From positions 248,001 through 312,000 of the forward strand of contig NAJO01000045.1 of the NCBI GenBank assembly GCA_002077065.1: 64,000 nt of DNA, written 5' to 3'. Shown one piece after another: positions 1-9,941 of this stretch. A model generated the notes under the pieces. The model saw nothing but the letters and a program-made list of their open reading frames with translations, made no database searches and had not been told where the DNA came from. Numbering within the stretch: the first letter of the stretch is position 1; every line of letters starts with the position of its first letter. This DNA is from Cryoendolithus antarcticus. Lineage: Eukaryota > Ascomycota > Dothideomycetes > Cladosporiales > Cladosporiaceae. The position numbers and the translations under genes were made by a program.

Positions 1-637
1 ACGCGATGCCATCGACATGATCTGCGGTAAGCGCTGTCAGGCTCCCACATGGAGATTGCGAGCATTGCAGGCATCATACCTGCAAGAAGGAGATCATTCA
101 GTCATCGTCATCTCGTCAAGATGTCTGCAATGATCTGCTAACGACGCCCATGCCTGGTCCTCCAAATGAGATGACATTTACCCGACGACTGCGACAGTCC
201 TTCAGTACTTCAAGAGCCGAGATCACGCCGTAGAGAGTCATTGCCGTGCAGAAATGCAGGCACACACACCATGGCGCAGATCTGCTGATGCGAACACAAT
301 AGCAGCCGCAGGAACCAACCGCAAAAAGTCGCGCACCACCCCATCAGAGCGGCGACGAAGTATTCTCCCGGTCAACGGCCTGTCACTCTGTCGCTCTTCT
401 CCATGGGGCACCCTTCAGCAGCCGTAGCGAAGACCCGCTATATTGCAATACCAAGCCGGCTGAAACGATTTGGCTTCGCTTCTCCGCGATCTCGCAGGCT
501 TGGCTTTACAATGTGGCGTAAACTACACCACATCGAGCCCTGGCCTCGCCTTGGCCATGCGGTGCGGACATGGGGCATAGATGGAGCGGACCATGACCTT
601 GGCAGGTACGACCACATGGCAGCCGAGTCGACTTCGC

Positions 638-644
638 GGCTAAA
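638..644 (+). promoter_or_regulatory. XlnR/Xyr1-like binding site (GGCTAAA)
   Basis: GGCTAAA lies 131 bases before the xylanase ATG. It matches the core bound by the zinc-cluster activator XlnR/Xyr1, which induces xylanase genes in filamentous ascomycetes. A 7-mer also occurs by chance, so its position in front of a GH10 gene is the main support. Confidence 0.45.
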
Positions 645-703
645 GAATCCTGTAGCCCGGTACAATGGAGGCAGGCGTGCCAGGGCATAGCCGACCTGGG
701 AGC

Positions 704-710
704 AATATAA
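704..710 (+). promoter_or_regulatory. TATA-like box of the xylanase gene
   Basis: AATATAA sits 65 bases before the ATG at 775 and is followed by a short pyrimidine-rich leader. This spacing is usual for strongly regulated secreted-enzyme genes in fungi. Confidence 0.45.
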
Positions 711-774
711 GGAGTCTCGCCACGCGCAATGTACGCATTCCTCTTTCCACCATCTCCATACTCGACAAGTCAAG

Positions 775-1954
775 ATGCAGCTCTCTCAGATCGCCGCAAT
801 CCTCGCCTTCACTGCTTCGGCAGTCGCGCAGAATGCGCAAATCGCCAAACGCGATCCCCCCAGAAATGGCGGTGATTGCAACAAGGCCGGATGGAATGGT
901 TGCTACAACCCCGTCGGCCTTGCTGATGCCATGATGCAGCGTGGCCGCGAGTTCGTCGGTTTCGCTTTGACTATCCGCAACGATAGCGCAGAGCTCTCCG
1001 TCCAGAGCAACACCTACGAGGAGGACTTCAACTCGTGAGTTCACCTTGTCAGATTCCCGCAATTGCACAGATACTAACGATGCTTGCAGTGTCACTCCCG
1101 AGAACGACATGAAGTGGGAGGTCACCGAGCCCCAGCGCAACGTCTTCAACTTCAACGGCTCCGACAAGATCGTGCAGTTCGCCACCTCGCGCGGCTACGA
1201 GATCCACTGCCACAACCTCGTCTGGCACTCCCAGCTGCCGCCTTGGATCGCCGCCGGCAACTTCTCCAACGCTACCTTGATCTCCATCATGGAGAACCAC
1301 ATCAAGAACCTCGCCGGCCGCTACGCCGATGTCTGCACTCGCTGGGACGTCGTCAATGAGGCCCTGAACGAGGACGGTACCTACCGCTCCAGCCCGTGGT
1401 TCAACACTATCGGAGAGGCTTTCCTCCCGATCGCCTTCAAGTTCGCTGCCCAGTACTCGCCCAAGTCCAAGCTCTACTACAACGACTACAACCTCGAGTA
1501 CAACGGCAACAAGACCGTCGGTGCCAAGCGCATTGTCGACCTCATCAAGTCCTACGGCGTCCGCATCGACGGTGTTGGTCTCCAGGCCCATCTTACCACC
1601 GAGCCCACGCCATCATCCGGTGGTGGTGTTACCCCGTCGCAGGATACCCTCGAGACTGTACTCAAGGGCTTCACCAAGAAGGGCGTCTCTGTCGTCTACA
1701 CCGAGCTTGACGAGCGCCTTGTCGTTCCCGCCACCAAGGCCAAGCTCGAGATCCAGAAGCAGACCTTCAAGACTGTTGCCGCATCTTGCTTGGCTGTCAA
1801 GGGCTGTGTCGGTATCACCCTTTGGGGTGTGTCGGACAAGTACTCTTGGATCCCGGGAGTCTTTGCTGGTGAGGGTGCCGCGCTTGTCTGGGACGAGAAC
1901 TTCCAGAAGAAGCCTGCGTACTACGGTATGCTCGAGGGTATCCAGAAGGGTTAG
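775..1954 (+). CDS. Secreted endo-1,4-beta-xylanase, family GH10
   Basis: Two exons, 775-1034 and 1090-1954, are joined over a 55-nt intron (GTGAGT...TTGCAG) and give 374 residues. Splicing restores the GH10 motif SVTPENDMKWE across the junction. An N-terminal signal peptide (MQLSQIAAILAFTASAVAQ) and a following KR pair suggest secretion and propeptide processing. The acid/base Glu is about residue 177 in WDVVNEALNED and the nucleophile Glu about residue 292 in VVYTELDER. HNLVWHSQLPPW is the usual substrate-site segment. The enzyme should cleave internal beta-1,4 bonds of xylan outside the cell. No carbohydrate-binding module is present. It faces the CE3-like esterase convergently, and a GGCTAAA site upstream fits XlnR control. 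Confidence 0.97.
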
Positions 1955-2421
1955 AGGAGTCATCAGTACTCTACCTTTGCTGTCCTATCATATGAGAGTT
2001 GGAACATGTGCATATAGTGTTTGATCAATGAAAATATGTACACGCAAATTACTTTCTACTTCTCAACGTCTCACAAATCGCTGTACATCACGAACTGGCT
2101 TCCCCATCATACTGCCATTCCGTCCAGCCACTGCTCTACTGACCTGTGTCGACAGATCTATCATCGTCTCCTGGTCTGATGAAGGACGATACGCGCCTCT
2201 CAATCCTGTCCTCCAACACAAACGCGACGAGTCATGGACCTCTCCGAAGTAAGTCTTCCATAAGCTCTTAAACGTGACAGGCAATGAGCACCAGAACCTT
2301 TACGATTACAGCTTTATGTCACAGCTACATCAAGCAGCTCGGCACATCCACGACTACAACCTCTGCCTTCACGCAAGCAATACCCGTGCCCCCAACCCAT
2401 ACGTCCACTTGAGTGACTTCT
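1955..2421. other. Intergenic, convergent 3' ends
   Basis: This is the shared 3' region between the GH10 gene (plus) and the CE3-like gene (minus). It holds only short frames without motifs and probably carries both polyadenylation regions. Confidence 0.6.
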
Positions 2422-3194
2422 CTAGAACCATCCCTTGCTCGCCGCAGTCTTGATCCCAGCCAACCACAGATTCGCCATCTTCGCATACCCAGCTTGTGTA
2501 GGATGCAACGAGTCCGACAGATCGCTCGTGTTGATCTTGCCTTTACTCATATCCACGACGGCGATATGTTTGCCTTGATTCGCGCGATTGGAGACGAGGG
2601 CTGTTGTCGCAAAGTCAGTAGGGTGCAACAGACTGAACATGCCCAGTGAGAAAGAGACTCACTATTGATCTGCGAGTTCAGGGTGTCGATGTTGCGCTGC
2701 GTATTCGAATTGGTGCTAGGAATAATCCTCGCAACCAGCAACGCAGCATTAGGCCACTGCCCAATAACCTGATCAATCAGCTTTCCCAGATTATTCCCCG
2801 CCTGACTCGGATCCGCACTCCCATTCGCATCATTAGTCCCCGCATGCAACAGAATAACATTCGGCTTATAGCGGCTCTTAATCGCCGACGCCGAGCTCGC
2901 GATTTGAGCGATAGTATAGCCGGGGTGACCCTCGTTGTCGGGGTCCTTCATGGTGCCTGCTTGAACGGAGCCGACGAAGTCTAGAGACTTTGGGGAGAGC
3001 GCGGCGAGGGAGTTGTAGAGGGGAGAGCGGTAGCCGGTTGTGGGGTTTGGGTAGCCCCAGGTTATGCTGTCGCCGAGGGGGAGGAGAGAGATGGTTTTGC
3101 CGCTGATGGAGTTCTGGCGCGCGACGAGGAAGGTCGGGGCGGGGAGGGCGGAGGCCGAGAGCGCCAGGCTCAGGACGAGGCCGGTGAGTTGCAT
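2422..3194 (-). CDS. Secreted SGNH/GDSL esterase, CE3-like (probable acetylxylan esterase)
   Basis: Two exons on the minus strand, 3194-2663 and 2600-2422, are joined over a 62-nt intron (GTGAGT...ACAACAG) and give 236 residues. The start is the ATG heading a signal peptide (MQLTGLVLSLALSASALPAP). The SGNH blocks are in order: LLPLGDSITWG (nucleophile Ser about 43), HPGYTIAQIA, LLHAGTNDAN, and DSLHPTQAGYAKMA with the Asp/His pair. Length and the GDSITWG...GYR pattern resemble fungal family CE3 enzymes, which remove acetyl groups from xylan. The convergent GH10 xylanase supports that role. Substrate specificity is inferred; another short-chain ester cannot be excluded. Confidence 0.9.
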
Positions 3195-3887
3195 GGTGTT
3201 TTGTGAGTAGTTTTCGTCTAGAAAGCGGAACGAGGGCAACGAATAGGAGCAGTAAAGAGCGTGGTTGCCAGATGGGGTAGACTTGTAGAGACGAAGTAGA
3301 CAGTGGGATATACTTACTTCGGACACCAGCTCTCCGTTATACAGTATTGTAGTGATACTTGACGACTAGCTTGTGTGCGATGTTTGATCTCATGACTCTA
3401 GATGGTACTGCTCGTCTACTCAAGACTGCCAAGACGCCATGTGTTTCGTGGAAGTACTTCATCCGGAGGGGGTTCGAAGCGACAACGTGATGAAGTACTC
3501 TTGTCATACTCCCATGCAAGGCGCCCATGAACTCTCCAGCTGTCGTAGCGGAGCTCAGTATTGTGGCAACGGTCTGGCCCAGACTTGCGACAGCAATTGA
3601 CGCTCTTTTCAAGCCCGAGCAATGGAGATGCGCTTCCGGTCGGCTTACGTAACAAAATGTGCCTCGCTTGGTCAATGGCGTTTGGGAGCGTTCGTTCAGC
3701 AGATCTGGCAGCAATTGCTCTTCGCTCCTTGCGGCATATTCAATGTGTATGCTGCTCGACTGCCGAGTGATCTGTCGTCGACGTCTAGTACCGGAGCTCG
3801 GGGCCCAAAATTTCGCGGGAAGAAGGTCGGAGCAGTCAATCTGGGCTTGGATCCCCCAAGATCGCGTCTCTATTCAGGCAAGTACAC
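3195..3887. other. Intergenic between the CE3-like and acyl-CoA ligase genes
   Basis: This holds the promoter of the minus-strand CE3-like gene at its low end and the 3' region of the acyl-CoA ligase gene at its high end. Open frames of 79-125 codons occur on both strands, but they have no motif and no spliceable neighbours. Confidence 0.5.
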
Positions 3888-5777
3888 TCATTCGAGTCCC
3901 TGGCCTTCCTTGAGGAGCTGCACGCCCATCTCCTGCAGCTTGAACTTCTGGATCTTGTTCGAAGCCGTTTTAGGATAGTCATCAACCCAGAAGACGTACT
4001 TCGGCACTGCGAGCATGCAAGTCAGTACACGTACAGTCCTCCCTTCAATGAGACCCTCGAGGCGGCGCTTACCCAGATGCCCACTCAACTTCTCCCTCAC
4101 CCAGTCTCTGATCTGTTGAGCTTTCACAGTACTCCCCTTCGCCTTGATCACGAACGCAGCAACGACTTCGCCATACCGCTCATCTGGCAGTCCTACAACG
4201 CTGACTTCCCGGATCTCGTCCCAAGCTAGTAAGCAATTCTCGACTTCCAGAGGGTGGATGTTCTCTCCGCCTCGAATGATGAGATCCTTGATCCGTCCAG
4301 TAATAGTCACATATCCTTCCTCGTCCATAGAAGCCTCATCGCCAGTCAACATCCACAGCTTCGCCGGATCGTCTTTATCAGGAATCAGAGCCTCGGCAGT
4401 CCGTTTTGCATCGCCCCAGTACTCTTTCATGACATTGTAGCCCGAGACTGCCAGCTCACCTCGTTCGCCAATAGCGAGTACTTTGGTCGGATCCGTAATA
4501 CTGACTACCTTCGCCTCTTGATGAGGCAGAAGACGGCCTACGGTATCCGTCCGCTTATCCAGCGGATCATCGGTGCGCGTCATGCAGCTCACAGGACTGG
4601 TCTCCGTCATTCCGTAGCAGATAGTCAACTCATGCAAGTTCAAAATCTTATGCAGCTTCCGCATTAGCTCTGCAGGCACGGAGCTCCCTGCGGCGATGCC
4701 AGTGCGAAGGTGTTGGAAGCCTTCGTACGGAATAGTCTTATTAGCAAGCAACTCCAGCTCTGCCAAGAACATCGTCGCCACGCCATACAGGCCCGTAGCG
4801 CGATACTCTTGCACCGCCTTCAGCGAGGCCAGTGGATCAAAAGCCTCGGTTGGAAAGACTATGGCTGAGCCGTGGGTCGCGGTGGCCATGTAGCCCAGGA
4901 TGCAGCCGAAGCAGTGGAACAGTGGCGGCGGACAGCAGATCACATCCCGCTCGGTGAGCAGCATCCTGTCACCAATCTGAATGCCGTTATTCAAGATTGA
5001 TCGATGCGACAGACATGCTGCTTTCGGCGTCGAAGTCGTGCCAGAGGTGAATTGAATATTTACCACATCGTCCTTGTGCAGGCCTTGGTCGGGGAGAGTC
5101 CGTGTCGAATCATGTATCAAGTCTTCGAAGGGCGTAGCGCTCTTGAACGCGCTGACGTCGATTCGACCAGAGGAGTTGTCAACGAGAACTATGCTTTCGA
5201 GGCTCGGCAGCTCTTCGCTCTCTACCCCAGCTGCGCTCCCGATTCCAGGATAGATCTCCCTCAACAGATCCCCATTACCCCTAGGCGCCTTCCTCACCAG
5301 GTTCGTCTCCGCGCCGATTACCAGGACTTTAGCATCTAGATGCTTCAACGCTGCCACGATCTGCTTTGAATTGAAACTCGGATTTAGTGGCACTAGGATC
5401 GCTCCAAGCTTGAACAAAGCGTACGTCAAAGCTGCAAACTCCAGATTATTGCCCAGACTGACGGCCACTCGATCGCCCTTACGGACACCTAGGGACTGGA
5501 AGCCCCGCGCCAGAGCATTCGATCGCGAGTCCAGGTCATCATAAGTCAAGATCTTCTGCTGATGTCGCGAGATTACCGCGTTCCGGTCGCCGAACTTGGA
5601 TACAATGCCAGAGAAGTGCGTGGGTATCGTGTCCTCATACAGCGCCGGGTGGGAAGGGCCAATGGCGTGAGCCTGGGTGAGTACAGAAGAGAAGCGGATC
5701 CATGGCGGAGTCCTAGAATTGCTCTGCCTTGTGAGAACCCTCGAGGTGTGTGGCCTAGCCAAAGCCCGTCGGAACAT
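3888..5777 (-). CDS. Mitochondrial-type acyl-CoA synthetase (ACSF2-like)
   Basis: Two exons, 5777-4073 and 4006-3888, flank a 66-nt intron (GTAAGC...CTCGCAG, 4072-4007) that is a multiple of three with no stop. Removing it restores the family sequence SGHLVPKYVFWVDD and gives 607 residues. The N-terminus is rich in Arg and Ser with no acid, as in a mitochondrial presequence. The adenylation motifs are FTSGTTSTPKAACLSH (about residue 243), YGMTETSPVS, LTGDEASMDEEGY and GRIKDLIIRGGENIHP. The catalytic Lys is in PKTASNKIQKFKL near the end. The enzyme should activate fatty acids, probably medium chain, to acyl-CoA with ATP. Chain-length preference is inferred from resemblance to ACSF2. Confidence 0.93.
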   Translation of the reverse strand: MFRRALARPHTSRVLTRQSNSRTPPWIRFSSVLTQAHAIGPSHPALYEDTIPTHFSGIVSKFGDRNAVISRHQQKILTYDDLDSRSNALARGFQSLGVRKGDRVAVSLGNNLEFAALTYALFKLGAILVPLNPSFNSKQIVAALKHLDAKVLVIGAETNLVRKAPRGNGDLLREIYPGIGSAAGVESEELPSLESIVLVDNSSGRIDVSAFKSATPFEDLIHDSTRTLPDQGLHKDDVVNIQFTSGTTSTPKAACLSHRSILNNGIQIGDRMLLTERDVICCPPPLFHCFGCILGYMATATHGSAIVFPTEAFDPLASLKAVQEYRATGLYGVATMFLAELELLANKTIPYEGFQHLRTGIAAGSSVPAELMRKLHKILNLHELTICYGMTETSPVSCMTRTDDPLDKRTDTVGRLLPHQEAKVVSITDPTKVLAIGERGELAVSGYNVMKEYWGDAKRTAEALIPDKDDPAKLWMLTGDEASMDEEGYVTITGRIKDLIIRGGENIHPLEVENCLLAWDEIREVSVVGLPDERYGEVVAAFVIKAKGSTVKAQQIRDWVREKLSGHLGKRRLEGLIEGRTVRVLTCMLAVPKYVFWVDDYPKTASNKIQKFKLQEMGVQLLKEGQGLE

Positions 5778-6245
5778 GGCTCCTGCGCTCCCTCGTCGAC
5801 ATGCGAGAGCTCGCCTTACGAAGTCGTAACTTGATAGTAGGCATTGTAGCTACGGTCAGAAGGGATATTAGCTCAGGTACACCGGCGTTCAAAGGCCGAG
5901 GGAAGTCTGAACCCTGAAGCTCTCACTGTCTCCGCTTCCCCGCATGAGGGGAGGACTGACTCGCTGAGCCGATGCTTTGGCTCGGGATGCACGTGTGATG
6001 AGCCGTAATATGTATACTACATGTATCAAAGGCCTCGTAATCATCTGTAAACGCGATGTGATATGTACTTCACATGATCATGCTATGCTATGCACTATAC
6101 TGTCCAGATCTGCCGCAACCGGGGGAATCGTCTTGAGTCGTGCAGGAAACTCCATGAACGCCAGGCTTACGGTCATGCATGCATCTTTGCCCATCGAGTC
6201 GAAAGGAACGACCAACTCATCTTCGATCAGGTAGTAGCAAGGCCG
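5778..6245. other. Intergenic
   Basis: This is the promoter side of the acyl-CoA ligase gene and the 3' side of the kinase gene. Only short motif-free frames are seen. Confidence 0.5.
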
Positions 6246-7483
6246 CTAGAAATCAGCAAACATCGCTTCGTATTTGTCCTTCATTTCCTGAACCATATCA
6301 AGTTAGCATACATCTCATCCTCATCTTGGGACGCCGAAGCAGGTCTTACCTTCGTATACTGGTCCCGATGCACCGGCTCAGCATCATACTCGTCAAAATT
6401 CCTCGTATCATCCGCGCCCTTCAAATGCGGCACAATCGGCCCCTTCATCTGCCGATGATACAGCTTCTCCCAATCCACGCCCTGAAACCACCTATGCCCT
6501 CGCACGGTCGCCGCGCCGCCCTTGACATTCCCCAATCGCTTGCTCACATCCACTGTGCAGAGCCCGCCGATGATGTCGCGCGCTGCCTCGCTCATGGCAG
6601 ACGGATAGCGAATATGGCCGTCGACGATTTGCTCGTAGATTTTCATCGGGTTCTGGTCCCAAAATGGGGGTTGCCCGACAAGGAACTCGTAGATGAGGAT
6701 GCCGAACGCCCACCAATCTACGGCGGTTGTGTGGCCGGTGTTCTTGATTACTTCGGGGGCGAGGTATTCGGGAGTGCCGCAAAGGGTGTAGGTTTCGCGG
6801 TCTTGAATGCGCTTTGCGAAACCGAAGTCTACCAGCTTCAGATGCCCCTCCCGGTCAATCAGGATATTCTCCGGCTTCAGATCCCGATACGCCACACCCT
6901 CATGCTCATGCAGAAATTCCAAAATCAAACATATCTCGGCTGCGTAGAATTGACTCGTCGCCTCGTTGAATCTCCTGGCTCGTCGCAGGTAGCTGAACAC
7001 CTCTCCACCAGGACAGTAGTCCAGCAGCATATACAGCGTATCCGCGTCCTGGAAACTCGCAACCATCGTCGTGATGAACGGATGCCCAGCCACAGCTGCC
7101 AGCACATTCCGCTCATTCTTAACATGCTCCACCTGCTTCAGCCGAATCACATCCACCTTTCTTAAAATCTTCAGCGCAAACACTTTATTCTCGTCCCCTT
7201 TCTTCCGGTTCGCGAGCTTCACCAACCATACCCGAGCGAACGTCCCTGTGCCGAGCGTTTTTACCAAATCGAAATCTTCCCGGCGGAGCACTTTGGACGA
7301 GTGGCCGACGGGCTTTTGTTGCGGGTCTACTGTGATTTCGGAGGGTTCGAGAGGGCGCTTCGAGTTTTCCCAGGCTGCGAGCTTGGTTTTCTCGTCTTCG
7401 CGCGCGGCGTAGTCTTGCCGATCTGCGGAGGAGGAGGACATGCGATGTAGACGTGAGGCCATCTTGTCCATGATGGCGGGCAT
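6246..7483 (-). CDS. cAMP-dependent protein kinase catalytic subunit (second, PkaC2-like type)
   Basis: Two exons, 7483-6350 and 6287-6246, joined over a 62-nt intron (GTAAGA...GGTTCAG), give 391 residues. The last exon is only 42 nt and encodes the C-terminal MFADF, the hydrophobic F-x-x-F motif of AGC kinases. Without the splice this motif is lost. Kinase landmarks are LGTGTFARV (Gly loop, about 77), the ATP-binding Lys in VFALKIL, YRDLKPEN (about 199), DFGFAKR (about 219), the activation-loop Thr in YTLCGTPEYLAPE, and VDWWAFGILIYE. The Tyr-Arg-Asp form of the catalytic loop is usual for PKA. The short N-terminus without a Q-rich extension suggests the minor catalytic subunit of filamentous fungi. 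The paralogue assignment is an inference. Confidence 0.93.
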
Positions 7484-8387
7484 GGTGGTGGTAGGTCGGT
7501 AGTGGGTAGCGAGAGAGGAACAGTATGTAGAGGAGCAGGGCCAATGGGTATGCGGTATTGTCCCAGTCCTTCACTGCGCGATCACTGTACAATGCTCAAC
7601 ACGACGTTCCTGATCCAGCAGGTCTTCTTCAATGCGATGCGCAACACTGTTGACCGAGTGTACCCAATGGCATGTCCAGCGGTCCGTCTATATGCGCTGC
7701 CTTCACTACCGCGGCATCTTCGTGCGCAGACTGAGACGCACTCAGGCGAGACCGCCGTTCCGTTCCAAATCACCCTCTCGCCGCAGTTTTGTCTCAAAAG
7801 TGCACGAGCGCGACGCAGGTCAGCCCGCAAGGTAGTAGTGTACCAGTGCCGAGGAGTCGGGTTGAGATGGTCTATTTCCGTGCCGAAGTGGAGCGAAAGT
7901 CTCAATGATGGGGTTGTCGCGTGGCAGAGTGGGATATCGCAAAGGTTCGGAATGTGCAACACAGGCAGATGAAGTTCAGGACCATAGCAATGGGTGCTTC
8001 GCTGTTGGAGGGGTGTCTATGATTTGGAGCTGTCACTTTTGCCTGACTGAGATCATGCGGTGTGACATCACTTTATTACTGTACCGAAGACATGGAGAGC
8101 TGTTCCGGACTGCTGGATTGGGAAGGCTAATGATATGGAGGGAAGATTGGAAAATGGGTGTACAAATCGCTCATATGATACATCTGCTCCCTCCCACGCT
8201 GTCTTCGACTTGACCCATGTATCCTCCACCGTCCATTGCCATAGTACTGTCACAGGGCCGGGAAAACAACGTAGTCGGCCAATGCGGAGCGGTGACGATG
8301 AAGCTGCATGTGTCCAGAGTGCGTACAGACGAGAGAGGAACGACCATCGATCGTGACCAAGCCCCTCAGCTCATGCAGAGATCTTGC
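7484..8387. other. Intergenic, no gene seen
   Basis: About 0.9 kb lies between the PKA gene promoter and the 3' end of vma11. Frames up to 156 codons occur on both strands, but they overlap each other and lack motifs, so I do not call them. Confidence 0.5.
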
Positions 8388-9265
8388 TCAGCCAGACGCT
8401 CTCGTGTTCAAGATCAAAGACACGATCAAACTGTCTGATGTTAGCACGGTGCTCTTTGATAGCTTTGCCACCGAATATGCATACCCATATAGCCCCAGCA
8501 CTTCACCGAAGATAAGAATCAGGACCATGCCGACAAAGATCCTGCTCTGCTGCATGTACGCTCGCACGCCCTGTTGTGCACAAGTCAGCTCATAGCCCGT
8601 CTGAACGCGGTGTGTCATCAATCTCCGCCGAATCCGTGTAATTCCTCAACCCTTCGGACCTGTTGATTTTGCCGAAATCCATGATAGAAGCCCTCGAAAA
8701 TTACGCCCCACTCGTTCCCTTCATCTCAATCCACTCCCTGTGCTCTTCTCCAGCTCCAAATCTCAGGGTATGACTCACACTATCCCCAACAACTCCAATA
8801 GCATAGCCCGCAGCCAGCCCCGTCAACCCAACACTAAGACCACAAGCCAAATGCATGAACCCTGTGAACAAACTGTAGTGCTGCTCTGGCGGCGGCTTCA
8901 TATTGCCTGCGATCAAGACTGAAACAACCAAGGCGTAGACTGCGATGATTCCAGACATGACGACGGGGATCAGGGACTTCATGATCAGGTCTGAGCGGAA
9001 GGTTCCCACGCCCGCGATGCCTATGCCGGATTTTGCTGTGCCATATGCGGCGCCGAGGCAGCCAAAGATCATCTGAAGGGTGAGGTGGTCAGGCGGGAGT
9101 GGTGGGGAAAATGGAGGGTGGGGGAAGAAGTACTGCGAATGCTATCCCGGCCTACGTATATCAGTTAGCTGTTACCGTGATGCAGTCTGAGGGCGTTGAG
9201 CTAACCATCCCAAGAAAGGGCGCGAACCGGGGTGTATACTCGGAGTTGCCGCCTGCGGTCGACAT
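8388..9265 (-). CDS. vma11: V-type H+-ATPase proteolipid subunit c' (Vma11)
   Basis: Five exons on the minus strand: 9265-9206, 9151-9134 (18 nt), 9072-8779, 8570-8485 and 8430-8388, giving 166 residues. The joined protein reads RFAPFLGM, then AGIAFA from the microexon, then [18 protein letters not shown], and ends [17 protein letters not shown]. It has four hydrophobic helices. The proton-carrying Glu is in [13 protein letters not shown], and the helix-2 segment [16 protein letters not shown] is typical. The short N-terminus and the ending favour the fungal-specific c' subunit over c (Vma3). It is part of the membrane rotor that acidifies the vacuole. Intron 3 (208 nt) is long for this window. 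The gene is divergent from the Rho GEF gene. Confidence 0.93.
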
Positions 9266-9941
9266 TACGCTCGCTGGGGCGGAGGTATGGAGGTGGAAGG
9301 AAGATTCAATGAAGAATGCCGTGCAGAATCTCAACGCCAGACTTCGAGATGAAGCTCACAAGCAAGTACACATGACGGAGGCGATGGACGTCACGTGCGA
9401 CGGATGTACCCGCGAGTGACGGGATTTACGAAATCAAGCGAGTGCTTCTGAGATGCAGCACGTTTACTGCATGAGATCTATCTTGCCCAAGCTCTGCAGA
9501 CGATCACCAACGCTACCTGGCATCGATCATCTCACCGACGAGTTGAAAGTCCCATAGCAGAATCGCACCAAAAGCACATCATCTTCGCGGATCCGTCTCT
9601 GAAACACCGTGGACGGCAACCTGCAGGTGTCTCAGACTCTGGCCTCCTGTGATAGGCCGAGAGACTGGCACACCAGGGACGAACTTGGATGGCATTCAAG
9701 ACAGGCCATTGAGAACCATTGGGCCTTTGCAACTGCTGTCACTACATATCGCTTTCTACCCTTGCGCTTGACAACCCTCGGTCACTGTCCAGACTCGACT
9801 GTCTTTCCCCTCTCCACCACTGCCGTCGATTCCGCGACCCACACTGGGACCGAGTGGCGGGTCGAAGAAGTGAGAGACATAGCACACAGCACAGACAGCG
9901 CGCGGGGGGTCGGATGTCTGCATTGCTAGTGAGCAGGTAGG
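9266..9941. other. Divergent promoter region between vma11 and the Rho GEF gene
   Basis: The 676 bases between the two start codons hold only short frames without motifs. The pyrimidine-rich 120 bases before 9942 suit the 5' leader of the GEF gene. Confidence 0.55.

Larger units (their letters stand above)
1..774. other. Upstream region of the xylanase gene
   Basis: No credible gene is visible. Short open frames on both strands have no recognisable motif or signal peptide. The last 150 bases look like the promoter and 5' leader of the GH10 gene, with a GGCTAAA element and a TATA-like box annotated separately. CT-rich sequence typical of fungal transcription starts lies just before the ATG at 775. 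Confidence 0.6.

Noticed and set aside
1049..1591. Minus-strand open frame of 180 codons, Val/Leu-rich
   Set aside because: It is the antisense of the GH10 xylanase exon, with a false membrane-like composition.
3337..3714. Minus-strand open frame of 125 codons between the esterase and ligase genes
   Set aside because: There is no motif, no signal peptide and no splice partners, and it overlaps an equal-sized plus-strand frame.
6179..7165. Plus-strand open frame of 328 codons
   Set aside because: It is the antisense of the PKA catalytic gene, and the open frame follows from codon bias.
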